A stretch of DNA of 38,826 nucleotides, taken from assembly GCF_001044255.1 (NCBI RefSeq), contig NZ_JYNX01000035.1, positions 236,641-275,466 of the forward strand, read 5' to 3'. The notes beneath the pieces are model-generated. The model was not told the DNA's origin and ran no database searches. It was given only the letters and a program-made list of their open reading frames with translations. Origin of the DNA: Mycolicibacterium chubuense. GTDB taxonomy: Bacteria; Actinomycetota; Actinomycetes; Mycobacteriales; Mycobacteriaceae. This document shows positions 15,399 to 23,964 of the stretch, piece after piece (positions within the stretch are counted from its first letter, which is position 1; every line of letters starts with the position of its first letter). The position numbers and the translations under genes are program-made.

Positions 15399-16124
15399 GT
15401 GGACGAGATCCTGGCCAGGGCCGGAATCTTCCAGGGGGTCGAACCCAGCGCCGTTTCCGCGCTGACCAAGCAGCTGCAGCCTGTCGACTTCCCCCGCGGA
15501 CACACCGTGTTCGCTGAGGGGGAGCCCGGGGACCGGCTCTACATCATCATCTCGGGCAAGGTGAAGATCGGACGGCGTTCGCCGGACGGTCGCGAGAACC
15601 TGCTGACGATCATGGGCCCGTCCGACATGTTCGGCGAGCTGTCGATCTTCGATCCGGGGCCCCGCACGTCGAGCGCCACCACCATCACCGAGGTGCGGGC
15701 CGTCTCGATGGACCGCGAAGCCCTGCGGGCCTGGATCGCCGACCGGCCCGAGATCGCCGAGCAGCTGCTGCGGGTGCTGGCCCGCCGGCTGCGCCGCACC
15801 AACAACAACCTCGCCGACCTGATCTTCACCGACGTGCCCGGCCGGGTGGCCAAGCAGCTGCTGCAGCTCGCCCAGCGCTTCGGCACGCAGGAGGGCGGCG
15901 CGCTGCGCGTCACCCACGACCTGACGCAGGAGGAGATCGCCCAGCTCGTCGGCGCCTCCCGCGAGACCGTGAACAAGGCGCTGGCCGACTTCGCCCACCG
16001 CGGTTGGATCCGGCTCGAGGGCAAGAGCGTGCTGATCAGCGACTCCGAGCGGCTGGCCCGCCAGCGCGTTAGCGCGACAGACGATCCGAGCGCGTTAGCG
16101 CGACAGACGATCCGAGCGCGATAG
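15399..16124 (+). CDS. crp: cAMP receptor protein Crp (Rv3676 homologue)
   Basis: This Crp/Fnr-family global regulator has an N-terminal cyclic-nucleotide domain with the phosphate-binding cassette F-G-E-L-S-I-F..P-R-T-S-S-A, a long dimer helix ([16 protein letters not shown]) and a C-terminal winged helix ([20 protein letters not shown], whose Arg-Glu contact the TGTGA half-site). At 241 residues it is about 17 longer than M. tuberculosis Crp (224). The surplus is a tail after S-E-R-L-A-R encoded by a 26-bp tandem duplication read in two frames. The GTG start has a good ribosome-binding site AAAGAGGGG six to seven bases upstream. Likely targets in this window are the CRP-like sites at 5919 and 20300. 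Confidence 0.95.
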   Translation: MDEILARAGIFQGVEPSAVSALTKQLQPVDFPRGHTVFAEGEPGDRLYIIISGKVKIGRRSPDGRENLLTIMGPSDMFGELSIFDPGPRTSSATTITEVRAVSMDREALRAWIADRPEIAEQLLRVLARRLRRTNNNLADLIFTDVPGRVAKQLLQLAQRFGTQEGGALRVTHDLTQEEIAQLVGASRETVNKALADFAHRGWIRLEGKSVLISDSERLARQRVSATDDPSALARQTIRAR

Positions 16125-16125
16125 C
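16064..16125 (+). repeat. 26-bp tandem duplication at the crp 3' end
   Basis: Two identical 26-bp units (16064-16089 and 16090-16115, starting GCGCGTTAGCGC) are followed by ten bases of a third unit with one mismatch. Since 26 is not a multiple of three, each copy is read in a different frame, giving R-V-S-A-T-D-D-P-S and then [10 protein letters not shown]. The crp stop TAG falls in the partial third unit. Confidence 0.95.
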
Positions 16126-16899
16126 TCAGCGGCGCAGGTAATTCAGCTGCGCCTGCACGCTCCACTCGGCGACGTCCCAGAGACTCTCGTCGACGTCGGT
16201 GTACACGTGCTCCACCACCGCGCGGGTGGTGGCGTCCTCCCCCAGGTCGCGCAGCGCGCCGCGGATCTGGTCCAGCCGTTCCTGGCGGTGCGCCAGGTAG
16301 GTGGCGGTGACGGCGGCCATGTCCTCGAGGTCGGGCCCGTGCCCCGGCAGCACCCGGCGGTGCCCGAGGCCGTGCAGGCGTCGCAGGGATTCCAGGTAAT
16401 CGCCCAGGTCACCGTCCTCTTGGTCGATGACGGTGGTGCCGCGGCCCAGCACGGTGTCGGCGGTCAGCACGGCATCGTCGAGCAGGAACGACAGCGAATC
16501 GGCGGTGTGCCCGGGCGTGGCCATCACGGTGATCCGCAGCCCCGCCGCGTCGATCAGCTCGCCGTCGGTCAAGGGTCCGCCGAGGCCGCGCAGGAATCCG
16601 CTGCCCACCGAGCGGACGACGGCGCCGGTCAGCCCCACGATGCGGTCGATGCCGCCGGTGTGGTCGCCATGCCGGTGACTGATCAGCACCAGCGGGATCG
16701 GGCCCAGCGCGGCGAGCCGCTCGATGTGCTCGTGCCGATCGTCCGGTCCGGGGTCGACGACCACCATCTCGTCGCTGCCGGGCCCGCGCAGCACCCACGT
16801 GTTGGTGCCGTCGAGCGTCATCCGCCCCGGGTTGTCGCACAGCAGCACCGACGCGGTGTCGGTGACCGGCCGGAGCAGTCCGTACGCGGGGTGCTCCAC
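16126..16899 (-). CDS. Metallo-beta-lactamase-fold hydrolase (Rv3677c homologue)
   Basis: This 257-residue protein has the metal-binding signature S-H-R-H-G-D-H-T-G-G (HxHxDH), further ligands in T-P-G-H-T-A-D-S and L-P-G-H-G-P, and a conserved N-terminal N-P-G-x-M-T-L-D-G-T-N-T-W. That last motif is seen in the LACTB2-like branch (endoribonuclease or lactonase activity), and the C-terminal helical domain also fits LACTB2. The substrate here is unknown. The GTG start directly follows the RidA stop (TAG-GTG), so the two are coupled. The stop lies one base from the convergent crp stop. Confidence 0.88.
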   Translation of the reverse strand: MEHPAYGLLRPVTDTASVLLCDNPGRMTLDGTNTWVLRGPGSDEMVVVDPGPDDRHEHIERLAALGPIPLVLISHRHGDHTGGIDRIVGLTGAVVRSVGSGFLRGLGGPLTDGELIDAAGLRITVMATPGHTADSLSFLLDDAVLTADTVLGRGTTVIDQEDGDLGDYLESLRRLHGLGHRRVLPGHGPDLEDMAAVTATYLAHRQERLDQIRGALRDLGEDATTRAVVEHVYTDVDESLWDVAEWSVQAQLNYLRR

Positions 16900-17394
16900 C
16901 TACGCGACCTCGACGATCACTTCCACTTCCACCGGCGCGTTGCGCGGCAACTCCGACACCCCGACCGCCGAGCGGGCGTGCGCCCCGGCCTCGCCGAAGA
17001 TCTCGCCGAACAGTTCGGACGCCCCGTTGATGACGACGGGCTGGCCACCGAAGCCGGGCGCGGACGCGACGAAGCCGACCACCTTGACCACGCGGACCAC
17101 CGCGTCGATGCCGACCAGCGCGTCGATCGCGGCCAGCGCGTTCAGCGCGCACCGGCGGGCCAGGTGCGCCGCATCCTCGACCGACACCTCCGCGCCGACC
17201 TTGCCCGTATCGGCCAGTTCGCCGCCAGAGATGGGCAGCTGACCTGCGGTGTAGACGAGGTTGCCGGTCCGCACCGCGGGCACGTAGGCCGCCAGCGGCG
17301 CGACGACCTCGGGCAGGGCGATGCCGAGCTCGTCCAGCCGGGCCGACCAGTGCCGATTCCCCGGGTCGCTCCGCTCCTGCCCGCCGGACGTCAC
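16900..17394 (-). CDS. RidA/YjgF-family protein (Rv3678c homologue)
   Basis: This 164-residue member of the RidA (YjgF/YER057c/UK114) family has family motifs V-Y-T-A-G-Q-L-P and R-S-A-V-G-V-S-E-L-P-R-N-A-P-V-E-V-E; the first Arg of the latter is the residue that binds the imine/carboxylate in RidA deaminases. RidA enzymes hydrolyse reactive enamine/imine intermediates from PLP enzymes. The N-terminal about 20 residues before W-S-A-R-L are extra and poorly conserved. The GTG start (17394) overlaps the stop of the DUF4177 gene as GTGA. It is the middle gene of a three-gene operon. Confidence 0.9.
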   Translation of the reverse strand: MTSGGQERSDPGNRHWSARLDELGIALPEVVAPLAAYVPAVRTGNLVYTAGQLPISGGELADTGKVGAEVSVEDAAHLARRCALNALAAIDALVGIDAVVRVVKVVGFVASAPGFGGQPVVINGASELFGEIFGEAGAHARSAVGVSELPRNAPVEVEVIVEVA

Positions 17395-17552
17395 TTGGGT
17401 CGCTTCAGGTAGGCGACGTGCTGCTCACCGGTCGGGCCGGGCAGCACCGAGACCAGCTCCCAGCCGTCCTCGCCCCACTGGTCGAGGATCTGTTTGGTCG
17501 CATGCGTCAGCAGCGGAACGGTGGCGTACTCCCAGCGGGTCGGTTCGCTCAT
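17391..17552 (-). CDS. DUF4177 small protein (Rv3678A homologue)
   Basis: This 53-residue protein starts M-S-E-P-T-R-W-E-Y-A-T-V-P-L and contains the W-G-E-D-G-W-E-L-V-S-V core typical of DUF4177, a small alpha/beta domain of unknown function. The ATG is preceded by a TAAGCT -10 with a seven-base gap and no ribosome-binding site, so it is probably leaderless and is the promoter-proximal gene of the DUF4177 - RidA - metallohydrolase operon. The longer frame running upstream lies antisense to bagA and is rejected. Confidence 0.85.
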   Translation of the reverse strand: MSEPTRWEYATVPLLTHATKQILDQWGEDGWELVSVLPGPTGEQHVAYLKRPK

Positions 17553-17559
17553 GCGGCTG

Positions 17560-17594
17560 AGCTTATCCGGCGCCCGATCCGCTATGGCTAGCAT
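17560..17594. promoter_or_regulatory. Divergent leaderless promoters, DUF4177 operon and bagA
   Basis: On the minus strand TAAGCT (17565-17560) is seven bases from the DUF4177 ATG. On the plus strand TAGCAT (17589-17594) is three bases before GTG 17598 and six before GTG 17601. The two start codons are under 50 bp apart, so the promoters share their upstream DNA. Confidence 0.5.
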
Positions 17595-17597
17595 GCA

Positions 17598-18641
17598 GTG
17601 GTGGCAACCACACCAGAGGTGACAGCGCACGGTTCCAAGCCGGCCGGCTGGCCGTCCCGCCTGACCGAGGCGCGGCTGCATTTCGTCTCCGGCAAGGGCG
17701 GCACCGGCAAGTCGACGATCGCCGCCGCGCTGGCCCTGGCGCTGGCCGCCGGCGGACGCAAGGTGCTGCTGGTGGAAGTCGAAGGCCGGCAAGGGATTGC
17801 GCAGCTGTTCGACGTGCCCCCGCTGCCGTATGAAGAGGTGAAGATCGCGACCGCCGAGGGGGGCGGGCAGGTCAACGCGCTGGCCATCGACACCGAGGCG
17901 GCCTTCCTCGAGTACCTCGACATGTTCTACAACCTCGGGCTGGCCGGGCGCGCGATGCGGCGCATCGGCGCGGTCGAGTTCGCCACGACGATCGCTCCCG
18001 GCCTGCGCGACGTGCTGCTCACCGGCAAGATCAAAGAGGTCGTGACCCGTACCCCGAAAGAGGCGAAGGGCAAGTACGGCTACTACGACGCGATCGTGGT
18101 CGACTCTCCGCCCACCGGGCGCATCGCCCGGTTCCTCGACGTCACCAAGGCGGTGTCGGATCTGGCCAAGGGCGGACCGGTGCACTCGCAGGCCGAGGGG
18201 GTGGTGCGGCTGCTGCATTCGGACATCACCGCCATCCACCTCGTCACGCTGCTCGAGGCGCTGCCGGTCCAGGAGACCCTGGAGGCGATCGCCGAACTGC
18301 GGGAGATGGAACTGCCGATCGGCAGCGTGATCATCAACCGCAACATCCCGGCCTACCTGCCCCCCGACGATCTCGCCAAGGCCGCCGAGGGCGGTATCGA
18401 CGCCGACGCGATCCGGTCAGGTCTGGACAGCGTCGGAATCACGTTGTCCGACAACGACTTCGCTGGACTGCTGACCGAGACCATCGAGCACGCGACACGC
18501 ATCGCGGCCCGCGCCGAGAGCGCCGAGCAGCTCGTCGAACTGCAGATCCCGCGTCTGGAACTGCCCGCGCTGCCCGACGGGGTCGACCTGGGCAGCCTGT
18601 ACGAATTGGCCGAAGCGCTCGCCCAGCAGGGCGTGCGGTGA
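17598..18641 (+). CDS. bagA: ArsA/GET3-family ATPase BagA (Rv3679 homologue)
   Basis: This 347-residue P-loop ATPase of the ArsA/GET3 branch has the deviant Walker [10 protein letters not shown] near residue 35, a switch region V-E-V-E-G-R-Q-G and V-D-S-P-P-T-G-R. The usual anion-pump or tail-anchored targeting duplication is absent, so it likely dimerises or pairs with the next gene. In M. tuberculosis BagA and BagB are described as GET3 homologues that work together; arsenite transport is not expected. The start may be GTG 17598 or, from the -10 position, GTG 17601. Nine to fourteen bases separate it from bagB. Confidence 0.92.
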   Translation: MVATTPEVTAHGSKPAGWPSRLTEARLHFVSGKGGTGKSTIAAALALALAAGGRKVLLVEVEGRQGIAQLFDVPPLPYEEVKIATAEGGGQVNALAIDTEAAFLEYLDMFYNLGLAGRAMRRIGAVEFATTIAPGLRDVLLTGKIKEVVTRTPKEAKGKYGYYDAIVVDSPPTGRIARFLDVTKAVSDLAKGGPVHSQAEGVVRLLHSDITAIHLVTLLEALPVQETLEAIAELREMELPIGSVIINRNIPAYLPPDDLAKAAEGGIDADAIRSGLDSVGITLSDNDFAGLLTETIEHATRIAARAESAEQLVELQIPRLELPALPDGVDLGSLYELAEALAQQGVR

Positions 18642-18654
18642 CGGGAGGCATCCG

Positions 18655-19785
18655 ATGAGCACCACCCCCACGGCCCTGGACATGGCCTCGATCCTGCGCG
18701 ACAGAGGCAACCGCGTGGTCGTGTGCTGCGGCGCCGGCGGCGTCGGCAAAACCACCACGGCCGCAGCCATGGCACTGCGCGCCGCCGAATACGGACGCAC
18801 CGTCGTGGTGTTGACGATCGATCCGGCGAAGCGGCTGGCTCAGGCGTTGGGCATCAAGACCCTGGGCAACACTCCGCAGCGGGTTCCGCTGGCGCCCGAG
18901 GTGCCCGGTGAGCTGCACGCGATGATGCTCGACATGCGCCGGACGTTCGACGAGATGGTGGTCCAGTACTCCGGCGCCGACCGCGCCGACGCCATCCTGG
19001 ACAACCAGTTCTATCAGACGGTGGCCACGTCGCTGGCGGGCACGCAGGAGTACATGGCCATGGAGAAGCTGGGACAGCTTCTCGCAGAGGACAAGTGGGA
19101 CCTGATCGTGGTGGACACGCCACCGTCGCGCAACGCCCTGGATTTCCTGGATGCGCCGAAACGGTTGGGCAGCTTCATGGACAGCAGGCTGTGGCGGCTG
19201 CTGCTGGCTCCCGGTCGCGGCATCGGCCGGCTCGTCACCGGCGCGGTCGGCTTGGCGATGAAGGGCATGTCGACGATCCTGGGTTCGCAGATGCTCTCGG
19301 ACGCAGCGGGTTTCGTGCAGTCACTGGACGCCACGTTCGGTGGGTTCCGCGAGAAGGCGGACCGCACCTATGAATTGCTCAAGCGGCGGGGGACGCAGTT
19401 CGTCGTCGTGTCGGCGGCCGAACCGGATGCGCTGCGCGAGGCGTCGTTCTTCGTGGATCGGCTCTCCTCTGAGCGCATGCCGCTGGCCGGGTTGATCCTC
19501 AACCGGACGCACCCGACGCTGTGCGATCTGCACGCCGACAAGGCGGCGGAGGCGGCCGAGGAACTGGAGAAGTCCGATCCCGAGTCCCTGGCGGCCGCGG
19601 TGCTGCGGGTGCACGCCGACCGGGCATCGACCGCCAAGCGGGAGGTCCGGCTGCTGTCGCGGTTCACCGGCGCCAACCCGCACGTGGCGATCGTCGGTGT
19701 GCCGTCACTGCCGTTCGACGTGTCCGATCTGGAGGCCCTGCGGGCCATCGCCGATCAGATCACCGGAGAAGCAGCCGCGGCCTGA
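18655..19785 (+). CDS. bagB: ArsA/GET3-family ATPase BagB (Rv3680 homologue)
   Basis: This 376-residue partner of BagA has Walker [11 protein letters not shown] near residue 26, a switch I-like [12 protein letters not shown] and switch [17 protein letters not shown], all hallmarks of ArsA/Get3. The D-P-A-x-x-L signature is closer to true ArsA/Get3 than that of BagA. A hydrophobic, Gly/Met-rich stretch ([18 protein letters not shown]) in the middle recalls the client-binding helices of Get3. The ATG follows GGGAGGCATCCG, an acceptable ribosome-binding site. The stop codon lies inside a perfect 12-bp hairpin. Confidence 0.93.
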   Translation: MSTTPTALDMASILRDRGNRVVVCCGAGGVGKTTTAAAMALRAAEYGRTVVVLTIDPAKRLAQALGIKTLGNTPQRVPLAPEVPGELHAMMLDMRRTFDEMVVQYSGADRADAILDNQFYQTVATSLAGTQEYMAMEKLGQLLAEDKWDLIVVDTPPSRNALDFLDAPKRLGSFMDSRLWRLLLAPGRGIGRLVTGAVGLAMKGMSTILGSQMLSDAAGFVQSLDATFGGFREKADRTYELLKRRGTQFVVVSAAEPDALREASFFVDRLSSERMPLAGLILNRTHPTLCDLHADKAAEAAEELEKSDPESLAAAVLRVHADRASTAKREVRLLSRFTGANPHVAIVGVPSLPFDVSDLEALRAIADQITGEAAAA

Positions 19786-19803
19786 AACAGGTCAGGCCGC
19801 GGC
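19774..19803. terminator. Perfect hairpin across the bagB stop codon
   Basis: GCCGCGGCCTGA (19774-19785) and TCAGGCCGCGGC (19792-19803) form a 12-bp perfect stem around a six-base loop. The bagB TGA is the top of the left arm. No immediate U-run follows; ATTTTG appears about ten bases later on the plus strand. It lies between convergent bagB and whiB4 and probably acts as a bidirectional terminator or mRNA-protecting structure. Confidence 0.55.
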
Positions 19804-19842
19804 AGATAAAGCAAATTTTGACGGTGGGGAAAGCCGTCGCGT

Positions 19843-20199
19843 CTAGCCGGCGCTGCGGTGTTTGCGCTGCGCGGCGAAGAAATCCGACCAGGACACCACT
19901 TCCGGGTGCTGCTTGAGCAGGGCGCGGCGCTGCCGTTCGGTCATGCCGCCCCAGACGCCGAACTCGACGCGGTTGTCCAGAGCGTCGGCGCCACACTCGG
20001 CGATCACCGGGCAGTGCCGGCAGATGACCGCCGCCTTGCGCTGGGCTGCGCCGCGGACGAACAGTTCGTCGGGATCGGTCTGACGACACCGGGCCTGCGA
20101 AACCCACGCAATACGGGCTTCGGCCTCCGCGCCGTGCAGAATGGACTCACCGGACGGATTCACACTGGTCTTGCGAGCGGCGGGCTTGGTAACTGACAC
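19843..20199 (-). CDS. whiB4: WhiB4 iron-sulfur redox regulator (Rv3681c homologue)
   Basis: This 118-residue WhiB-family protein, the same length as M. tuberculosis WhiB4, binds a [4Fe-4S] cluster and represses genes in response to oxygen and nitric oxide. The four cluster Cys are C38, C60, C63 and C69 (C-X21-C-X2-C-X5-C). The WhiB turn G-V-W-G-G-M-T-E-R-Q-R-R follows, then a basic tail for DNA binding. The GTG start (20199) is supported by AAGGGGATC nine bases upstream; the longer upstream frame is leader sequence. The leader is about 120 nt long if the predicted TAAATT promoter is used. Confidence 0.95.
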   Translation of the reverse strand: MSVTKPAARKTSVNPSGESILHGAEAEARIAWVSQARCRQTDPDELFVRGAAQRKAAVICRHCPVIAECGADALDNRVEFGVWGGMTERQRRALLKQHPEVVSWSDFFAAQRKHRSAG

Positions 20200-20299
20200 C
20201 AGCGATCCCCTTCGTTCTGGCCGCGCCCCGACAACGCAGACGACTGATTCACCGACGTCGACCACGCAATGCGATCTACGCCACACTGCGAGGGTCTAG

Positions 20300-20355
20300 T
20301 GTGACCTGTATCGCACTGTGCGCTCAATTTAGGTGGTCACAGGCATTCTGCGCAA
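20300..20355 (-). promoter_or_regulatory. whiB4 promoter with CRP-like site downstream
   Basis: The minus strand has TTGCGC (20355-20350), an 18-base spacer and TAAATT (20331-20326), with a predicted start near 20319. Just inside the transcript, 20300-20315 reads TGTGA-N6-TCGCA on the plus strand, nine of ten half-site positions of a CRP site. Binding there would block elongation or initiation. The rest of this 297-base gap holds a plus-strand hairpin and the ponA2 promoter. Confidence 0.45.
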
Positions 20356-20376
20356 TACATTCGTGACCACTTTTTT
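20333..20376 (+). terminator. Terminator-like hairpin between whiB4 and ponA2
   Basis: GTGGTCAC (20333-20340) and GTGACCAC (20363-20370) form an 8-bp perfect stem with a 22-base loop, followed at once by six T. It would stop a plus-strand transcript coming from antisense to whiB4 before it reaches ponA2. Its left part overlaps the whiB4 promoter. The large loop weakens the call. Confidence 0.4.
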
Positions 20377-20496
20377 GGGACGACCGTGCCGTCAGGCCGG
20401 TACAGTGCCCGACCACTGCATTTGTCAGCCTCTGCCAGGAGTCAGTCGGGCCCGCTCGGCGTCAGTGTGCCCGGTACCCGTCGCTACTCTGTACCC

Positions 20497-22950
20497 ATGC
20501 CGGAGGACGAGACGACCCGGCCGCCCAAGGCGGTGACGGTCATCAAGCTCGCCTGGTGCGTGCTTCTCGCGAGCGTGGTCGCCGCGGGATTGATGTTCCC
20601 CGTCGTCGGCGGAGTGGGGCTGATGTCCAACCGCGCCTCCGACGTGGTGGCCAACGGCTCGGCCCAGCTGGTCGAGGGTGAGGTGCCGCAGGTGTCGACG
20701 ATGGTCGACGCGAAGGGCAATGTGATCGCGTGGCTGTACAGCCAGCGGCGCTTCGAGGTGCCCAGCGACCAGATCGCCAACACCATGAAGCTGGCGATCG
20801 TGTCGATCGAGGACAAGAGGTTTGCCGAGCACAACGGCGTGGACTGGCAGGGCACGCTGACCGGCTTGTCGGGCTACCTCTCCGGCAACCTCGACACCCG
20901 CGGGGGCTCGACGCTCGAGCAGCAGTACGTCAAGAACTATCAGCTGCTGGTGATCGCGCAGACCGACGCGGAGAAGCGCGCGGCGATCGAGACCACCCCG
21001 GCCCGCAAGCTGCGGGAGATCCGTATGGCGCTGACGCTGGACAAGACGTTCACCAAGCCGGAGATCCTGACCCGCTATCTGAACCTCGTCTCCTTCGGCA
21101 ACGGCGCCTTCGGCGTGCAGGACGCCGCGCAGACCTATTTCGGTATCAACGCCGCGGAGCTGAACTGGCAGCAGGCCGCGCTGCTGGCCGGCATGGTGCA
21201 GTCGACCAGCACGCTGAACCCGTACACCAACCCCGACGGTGCGCTGGCGCGGCGCAACCTGGTGCTCGACACGATGATCGAGAACCTGCCCGAGCACGCC
21301 GACGAGTTGCGCGCGGCCAAGCAGGAACCGCTCGGCATCCTCCCGACGCCCAAGGAGCTGCCCCGGGGCTGCATCGCCGCCGGTGACCGCGCCTTCTTCT
21401 GCGACTACGCGCTGGACTACCTGGCCCGCGCCGGCATCAGCAAGGACCAGGTGGCCAAGGGCGGCTATCTGATCAAGACCACGCTGGATCCCGACATCCA
21501 GAACACCGTGAAGTCGTCGATCGACGGCATCGCCAGCCCGGACCTCGAGGGCGTGGCCAGCGTGATGAGCGTGATCCGCCCGGGCAAGGAGTCCCACCCG
21601 GTGCTCGCGATGGCCAGCAACCGCACCTACGGTCTGAACCTCGACGCCGGCGAGACCATGCAACCCCAGCCGTTCTCGCTGGTCGGCGACGGCGCCGGGT
21701 CGATCTTCAAGATCTTCACCACCGCCGCTGCGCTGGAGATGGGGATGGGCATCAACGCGACGCTCGACGCGCCGTCGCGGTTCGAGGCCAAGGGCCTGGG
21801 CACCGGCGGGGCGAGAGGCTGCCCGCCGGCCACCTGGTGTGTGCAGAACGCCGGCAACTACCGCGGCCAGATGAGCGTCACCGACGCGCTGGCGACGTCG
21901 CCGAACACCGCGTTCGCCAAGCTGATCGCCCAGGTCGGGGTGCAGCGCGCCGTCGACATGGCGGTACGGCTGGGCCTGCGGTCCTATGCGCTGCCCGGAA
22001 CCGCGCGCGACTACGACCCCGAGAGCAACGAGAGCCTGGCCGACTTCGTCAAGCGGCAGAACCTCGGGTCGTTCACGCTGGGCCCGATCGAGGTGAACGC
22101 CCTCGAGCTGTCCAACGTGGCCGCGACGCTGTCCTCCGGCGGCACCTGGTGCCCGCCGAACCCGATCGCCCAGGTCGTCGACCGCAACGGCGAGGAGGTG
22201 TCGGTGACCACCGAGACCTGCGAGCAGGTCGTGCCCGAGGGGCTGGCCAACACGCTGGCCAACGCGATGAGCAAGGACGACCAGGGGTCGGGTACCGCGG
22301 CCGGCGCGGCCGGCTCGGTGGGCTGGACGCTGCCGATGTCGGGCAAGACGGGGACCACCGAGGCGCACCGGTCATCGGGCTTCCTCGGCTTCACCAATCA
22401 GCTCGCCGCCGCCAACTACATCTACGACGACTCGAACGCCCCCGGCGAGCTGTGCTCGTTCCCGCTGCGTCAGTGCGGTGACGGCAACCTGTTCGGCGGC
22501 AACGAGCCGGCGCGGACGTGGTTCACCGCCATGCAGCCGATCGCGACTCAGTTCGGGGATGTCGCCCTGCCGCCGACCGATCCGCGCTACGTCGACGGCG
22601 CCCCAGGCTCGCGGGTGCCGAGCGTGGCCGGCATGAGTCAGGACACGGCGCGGCAGCGGTTGCGCGAGGCGGGTTTCCAGGTCGCCGATCAGGCGACGCC
22701 GGTCAACAGTGCGTCCTCCTACGGCACGGTTGTCGGCACGTCGCCGAGTGGTCAGACGGTGCCCGGGTCGATCATCACGATCCAGATCTCCAACGGCATC
22801 GCTCCGGCCCCGCCGCCCCCGCCGCCCGGCGCCGCGCCTCCGGGGCTGCCTCCGCCGCCGGTGGGCGAGACCGTGATCCAGATCCCTGGTCTGCCCCCGA
22901 TCACGGTCCCGGTGTTGGGACCGCCGCCGGCCCCGCCGCCGCCTCCGTGA
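20497..22950 (+). CDS. ponA2: Bifunctional class A penicillin-binding protein PonA2 (Rv3682 homologue)
   Basis: This 817-residue peptidoglycan synthase has one N-terminal membrane helix (VTVIKLAWCVLLASVVAAGLM). Its glycosyltransferase domain (about residues 70-260) has E-D-K-R-F-A-E-H, G-G-S-T-L-E-Q-Q and N-L-V-S-F-G-N-G-A-F-G. Its transpeptidase domain has S-I-F-K (Ser402), S-P-N (Ser468) and K-T-G-T (Lys617). One PASTA domain (R-V-P-S-V-A-G-M...) and a long Pro-rich tail follow. PonA2 supports survival in stationary phase and under stress. The ATG at 20497 is chosen because TACTCT ends six bases upstream (leaderless); an earlier in-frame start lies within the promoter region. Confidence 0.96.
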   Translation: MPEDETTRPPKAVTVIKLAWCVLLASVVAAGLMFPVVGGVGLMSNRASDVVANGSAQLVEGEVPQVSTMVDAKGNVIAWLYSQRRFEVPSDQIANTMKLAIVSIEDKRFAEHNGVDWQGTLTGLSGYLSGNLDTRGGSTLEQQYVKNYQLLVIAQTDAEKRAAIETTPARKLREIRMALTLDKTFTKPEILTRYLNLVSFGNGAFGVQDAAQTYFGINAAELNWQQAALLAGMVQSTSTLNPYTNPDGALARRNLVLDTMIENLPEHADELRAAKQEPLGILPTPKELPRGCIAAGDRAFFCDYALDYLARAGISKDQVAKGGYLIKTTLDPDIQNTVKSSIDGIASPDLEGVASVMSVIRPGKESHPVLAMASNRTYGLNLDAGETMQPQPFSLVGDGAGSIFKIFTTAAALEMGMGINATLDAPSRFEAKGLGTGGARGCPPATWCVQNAGNYRGQMSVTDALATSPNTAFAKLIAQVGVQRAVDMAVRLGLRSYALPGTARDYDPESNESLADFVKRQNLGSFTLGPIEVNALELSNVAATLSSGGTWCPPNPIAQVVDRNGEEVSVTTETCEQVVPEGLANTLANAMSKDDQGSGTAAGAAGSVGWTLPMSGKTGTTEAHRSSGFLGFTNQLAAANYIYDDSNAPGELCSFPLRQCGDGNLFGGNEPARTWFTAMQPIATQFGDVALPPTDPRYVDGAPGSRVPSVAGMSQDTARQRLREAGFQVADQATPVNSASSYGTVVGTSPSGQTVPGSIITIQISNGIAPAPPPPPPGAAPPGLPPPPVGETVIQIPGLPPITVPVLGPPPAPPPPP

Positions 22951-22998
22951 TCGTCGCAGCCCGCTCGTCGCACAGCGACTGGCAGTAGTCTGGACCGC

Positions 22999-23964
22999 GT
23001 GTCTTCGGTTTCTGCCAGCTCGATTGTGAAGAACGCCGCACTCGCCTCGGCGGGCACGCTCGCCGCCGGGATCGGCTACGCCTCGCTGATCGAGCGCAAC
23101 GCGTTCGTCGTGCGTGAGGCGACGATGCCGGTGCTCACGCCCGGGTCGTCTCCCCTCAAGGTGCTCCACCTGAGTGACATCCACATGCGGCCGACCCAGC
23201 GCCGGAAGCAGGCGTGGCTGCGTGAGCTGGCGGGCCTGAAGCCCGACCTGGTGGTCAACACCGGCGACAACCTGGCGCACCCCAAGGCGGTGCCCGCGGT
23301 CGTGCAGGCCCTCGGGGACCTGCTGTCGGTACCGGGCGTGTTCGTGTTCGGCAGCAACGACTACTTCGCGCCGCGGCTCAAGAACCCGGCCAACTACCTG
23401 ACCAACCCCGGTCACCGCATCCACGGTGAGCCGCTGCCCTGGCAGGACCTGCGGGCGGCGTTCACCGAGCGGGGCTGGCTGGACATGACCCACACCCGGC
23501 GCGAGTTCGAGGTGGCGGGGCTGCACATCGCCGCGGCCGGCGTCGACGACCCGCATCTGTCGCGGGATCGCTACGCCACCATCGCCGGGGCGGCTGATCC
23601 GACCGCGAACCTGACACTGGGGCTGACGCACTCCCCCGAGCCGCGGGTGCTGGACCGCTTCGCCGCCGATGGTTACCAGCTGGTGATGGCCGGACACACC
23701 CACGGCGGCCAGCTGTGCCTGCCGTTCTACGGCGCGATCGTCACCAACTGCGATCTGGACAGGTCCCGGGTCAAGGGTCCGTCCCGCTGGGGGGCGCGCA
23801 CCCAGCTGCACGTCTCGGCCGGCATCGGCACGTCGCCGTTCGCGCCGCTGCGGTTCTGCTGCCGCCCGGAGGCGACGCTGCTGACGCTGGTGGCCGCTCC
23901 GACCGGCGGGTCGGACGCCGGGACGCGGGCCGGGCAGTCGGACACCACCGTATCGGCGCGGTGA
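22999..23964 (+). CDS. Metallophosphoesterase (Rv3683 homologue)
   Basis: This 321-residue calcineurin-like phosphoesterase has the metal-site motifs H-L-S-D-I-H (GDxH equivalent), V-N-T-G-D-N, G-S-N-D-Y (GNHD variant with Asn-Asp), L-T-H-S-P and G-H-T-H-G-G-Q. An N-terminal hydrophobic segment ([19 protein letters not shown]) suggests a signal anchor, as in YkuE/YaeI-type enzymes that act at the membrane, some on lipid pyrophosphates. It follows ponA2 in mycobacteria, consistent with an envelope role (inference). TAGTCT lies seven bases before the GTG start (leaderless). The stop overlaps the next GTG (GTGA). Confidence 0.9.
   Translation: MSSVSASSIVKNAALASAGTLAAGIGYASLIERNAFVVREATMPVLTPGSSPLKVLHLSDIHMRPTQRRKQAWLRELAGLKPDLVVNTGDNLAHPKAVPAVVQALGDLLSVPGVFVFGSNDYFAPRLKNPANYLTNPGHRIHGEPLPWQDLRAAFTERGWLDMTHTRREFEVAGLHIAAAGVDDPHLSRDRYATIAGAADPTANLTLGLTHSPEPRVLDRFAADGYQLVMAGHTHGGQLCLPFYGAIVTNCDLDRSRVKGPSRWGARTQLHVSAGIGTSPFAPLRFCCRPEATLLTLVAAPTGGSDAGTRAGQSDTTVSAR

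Noticed and set aside
20425-22368. A 647-residue minus-strand frame antisense to ponA2
   Set aside because: Its composition (His/Arg/Val/Gly/Leu runs) is that of antisense of a GC-rich gene; ponA2 on the plus strand has all catalytic motifs.
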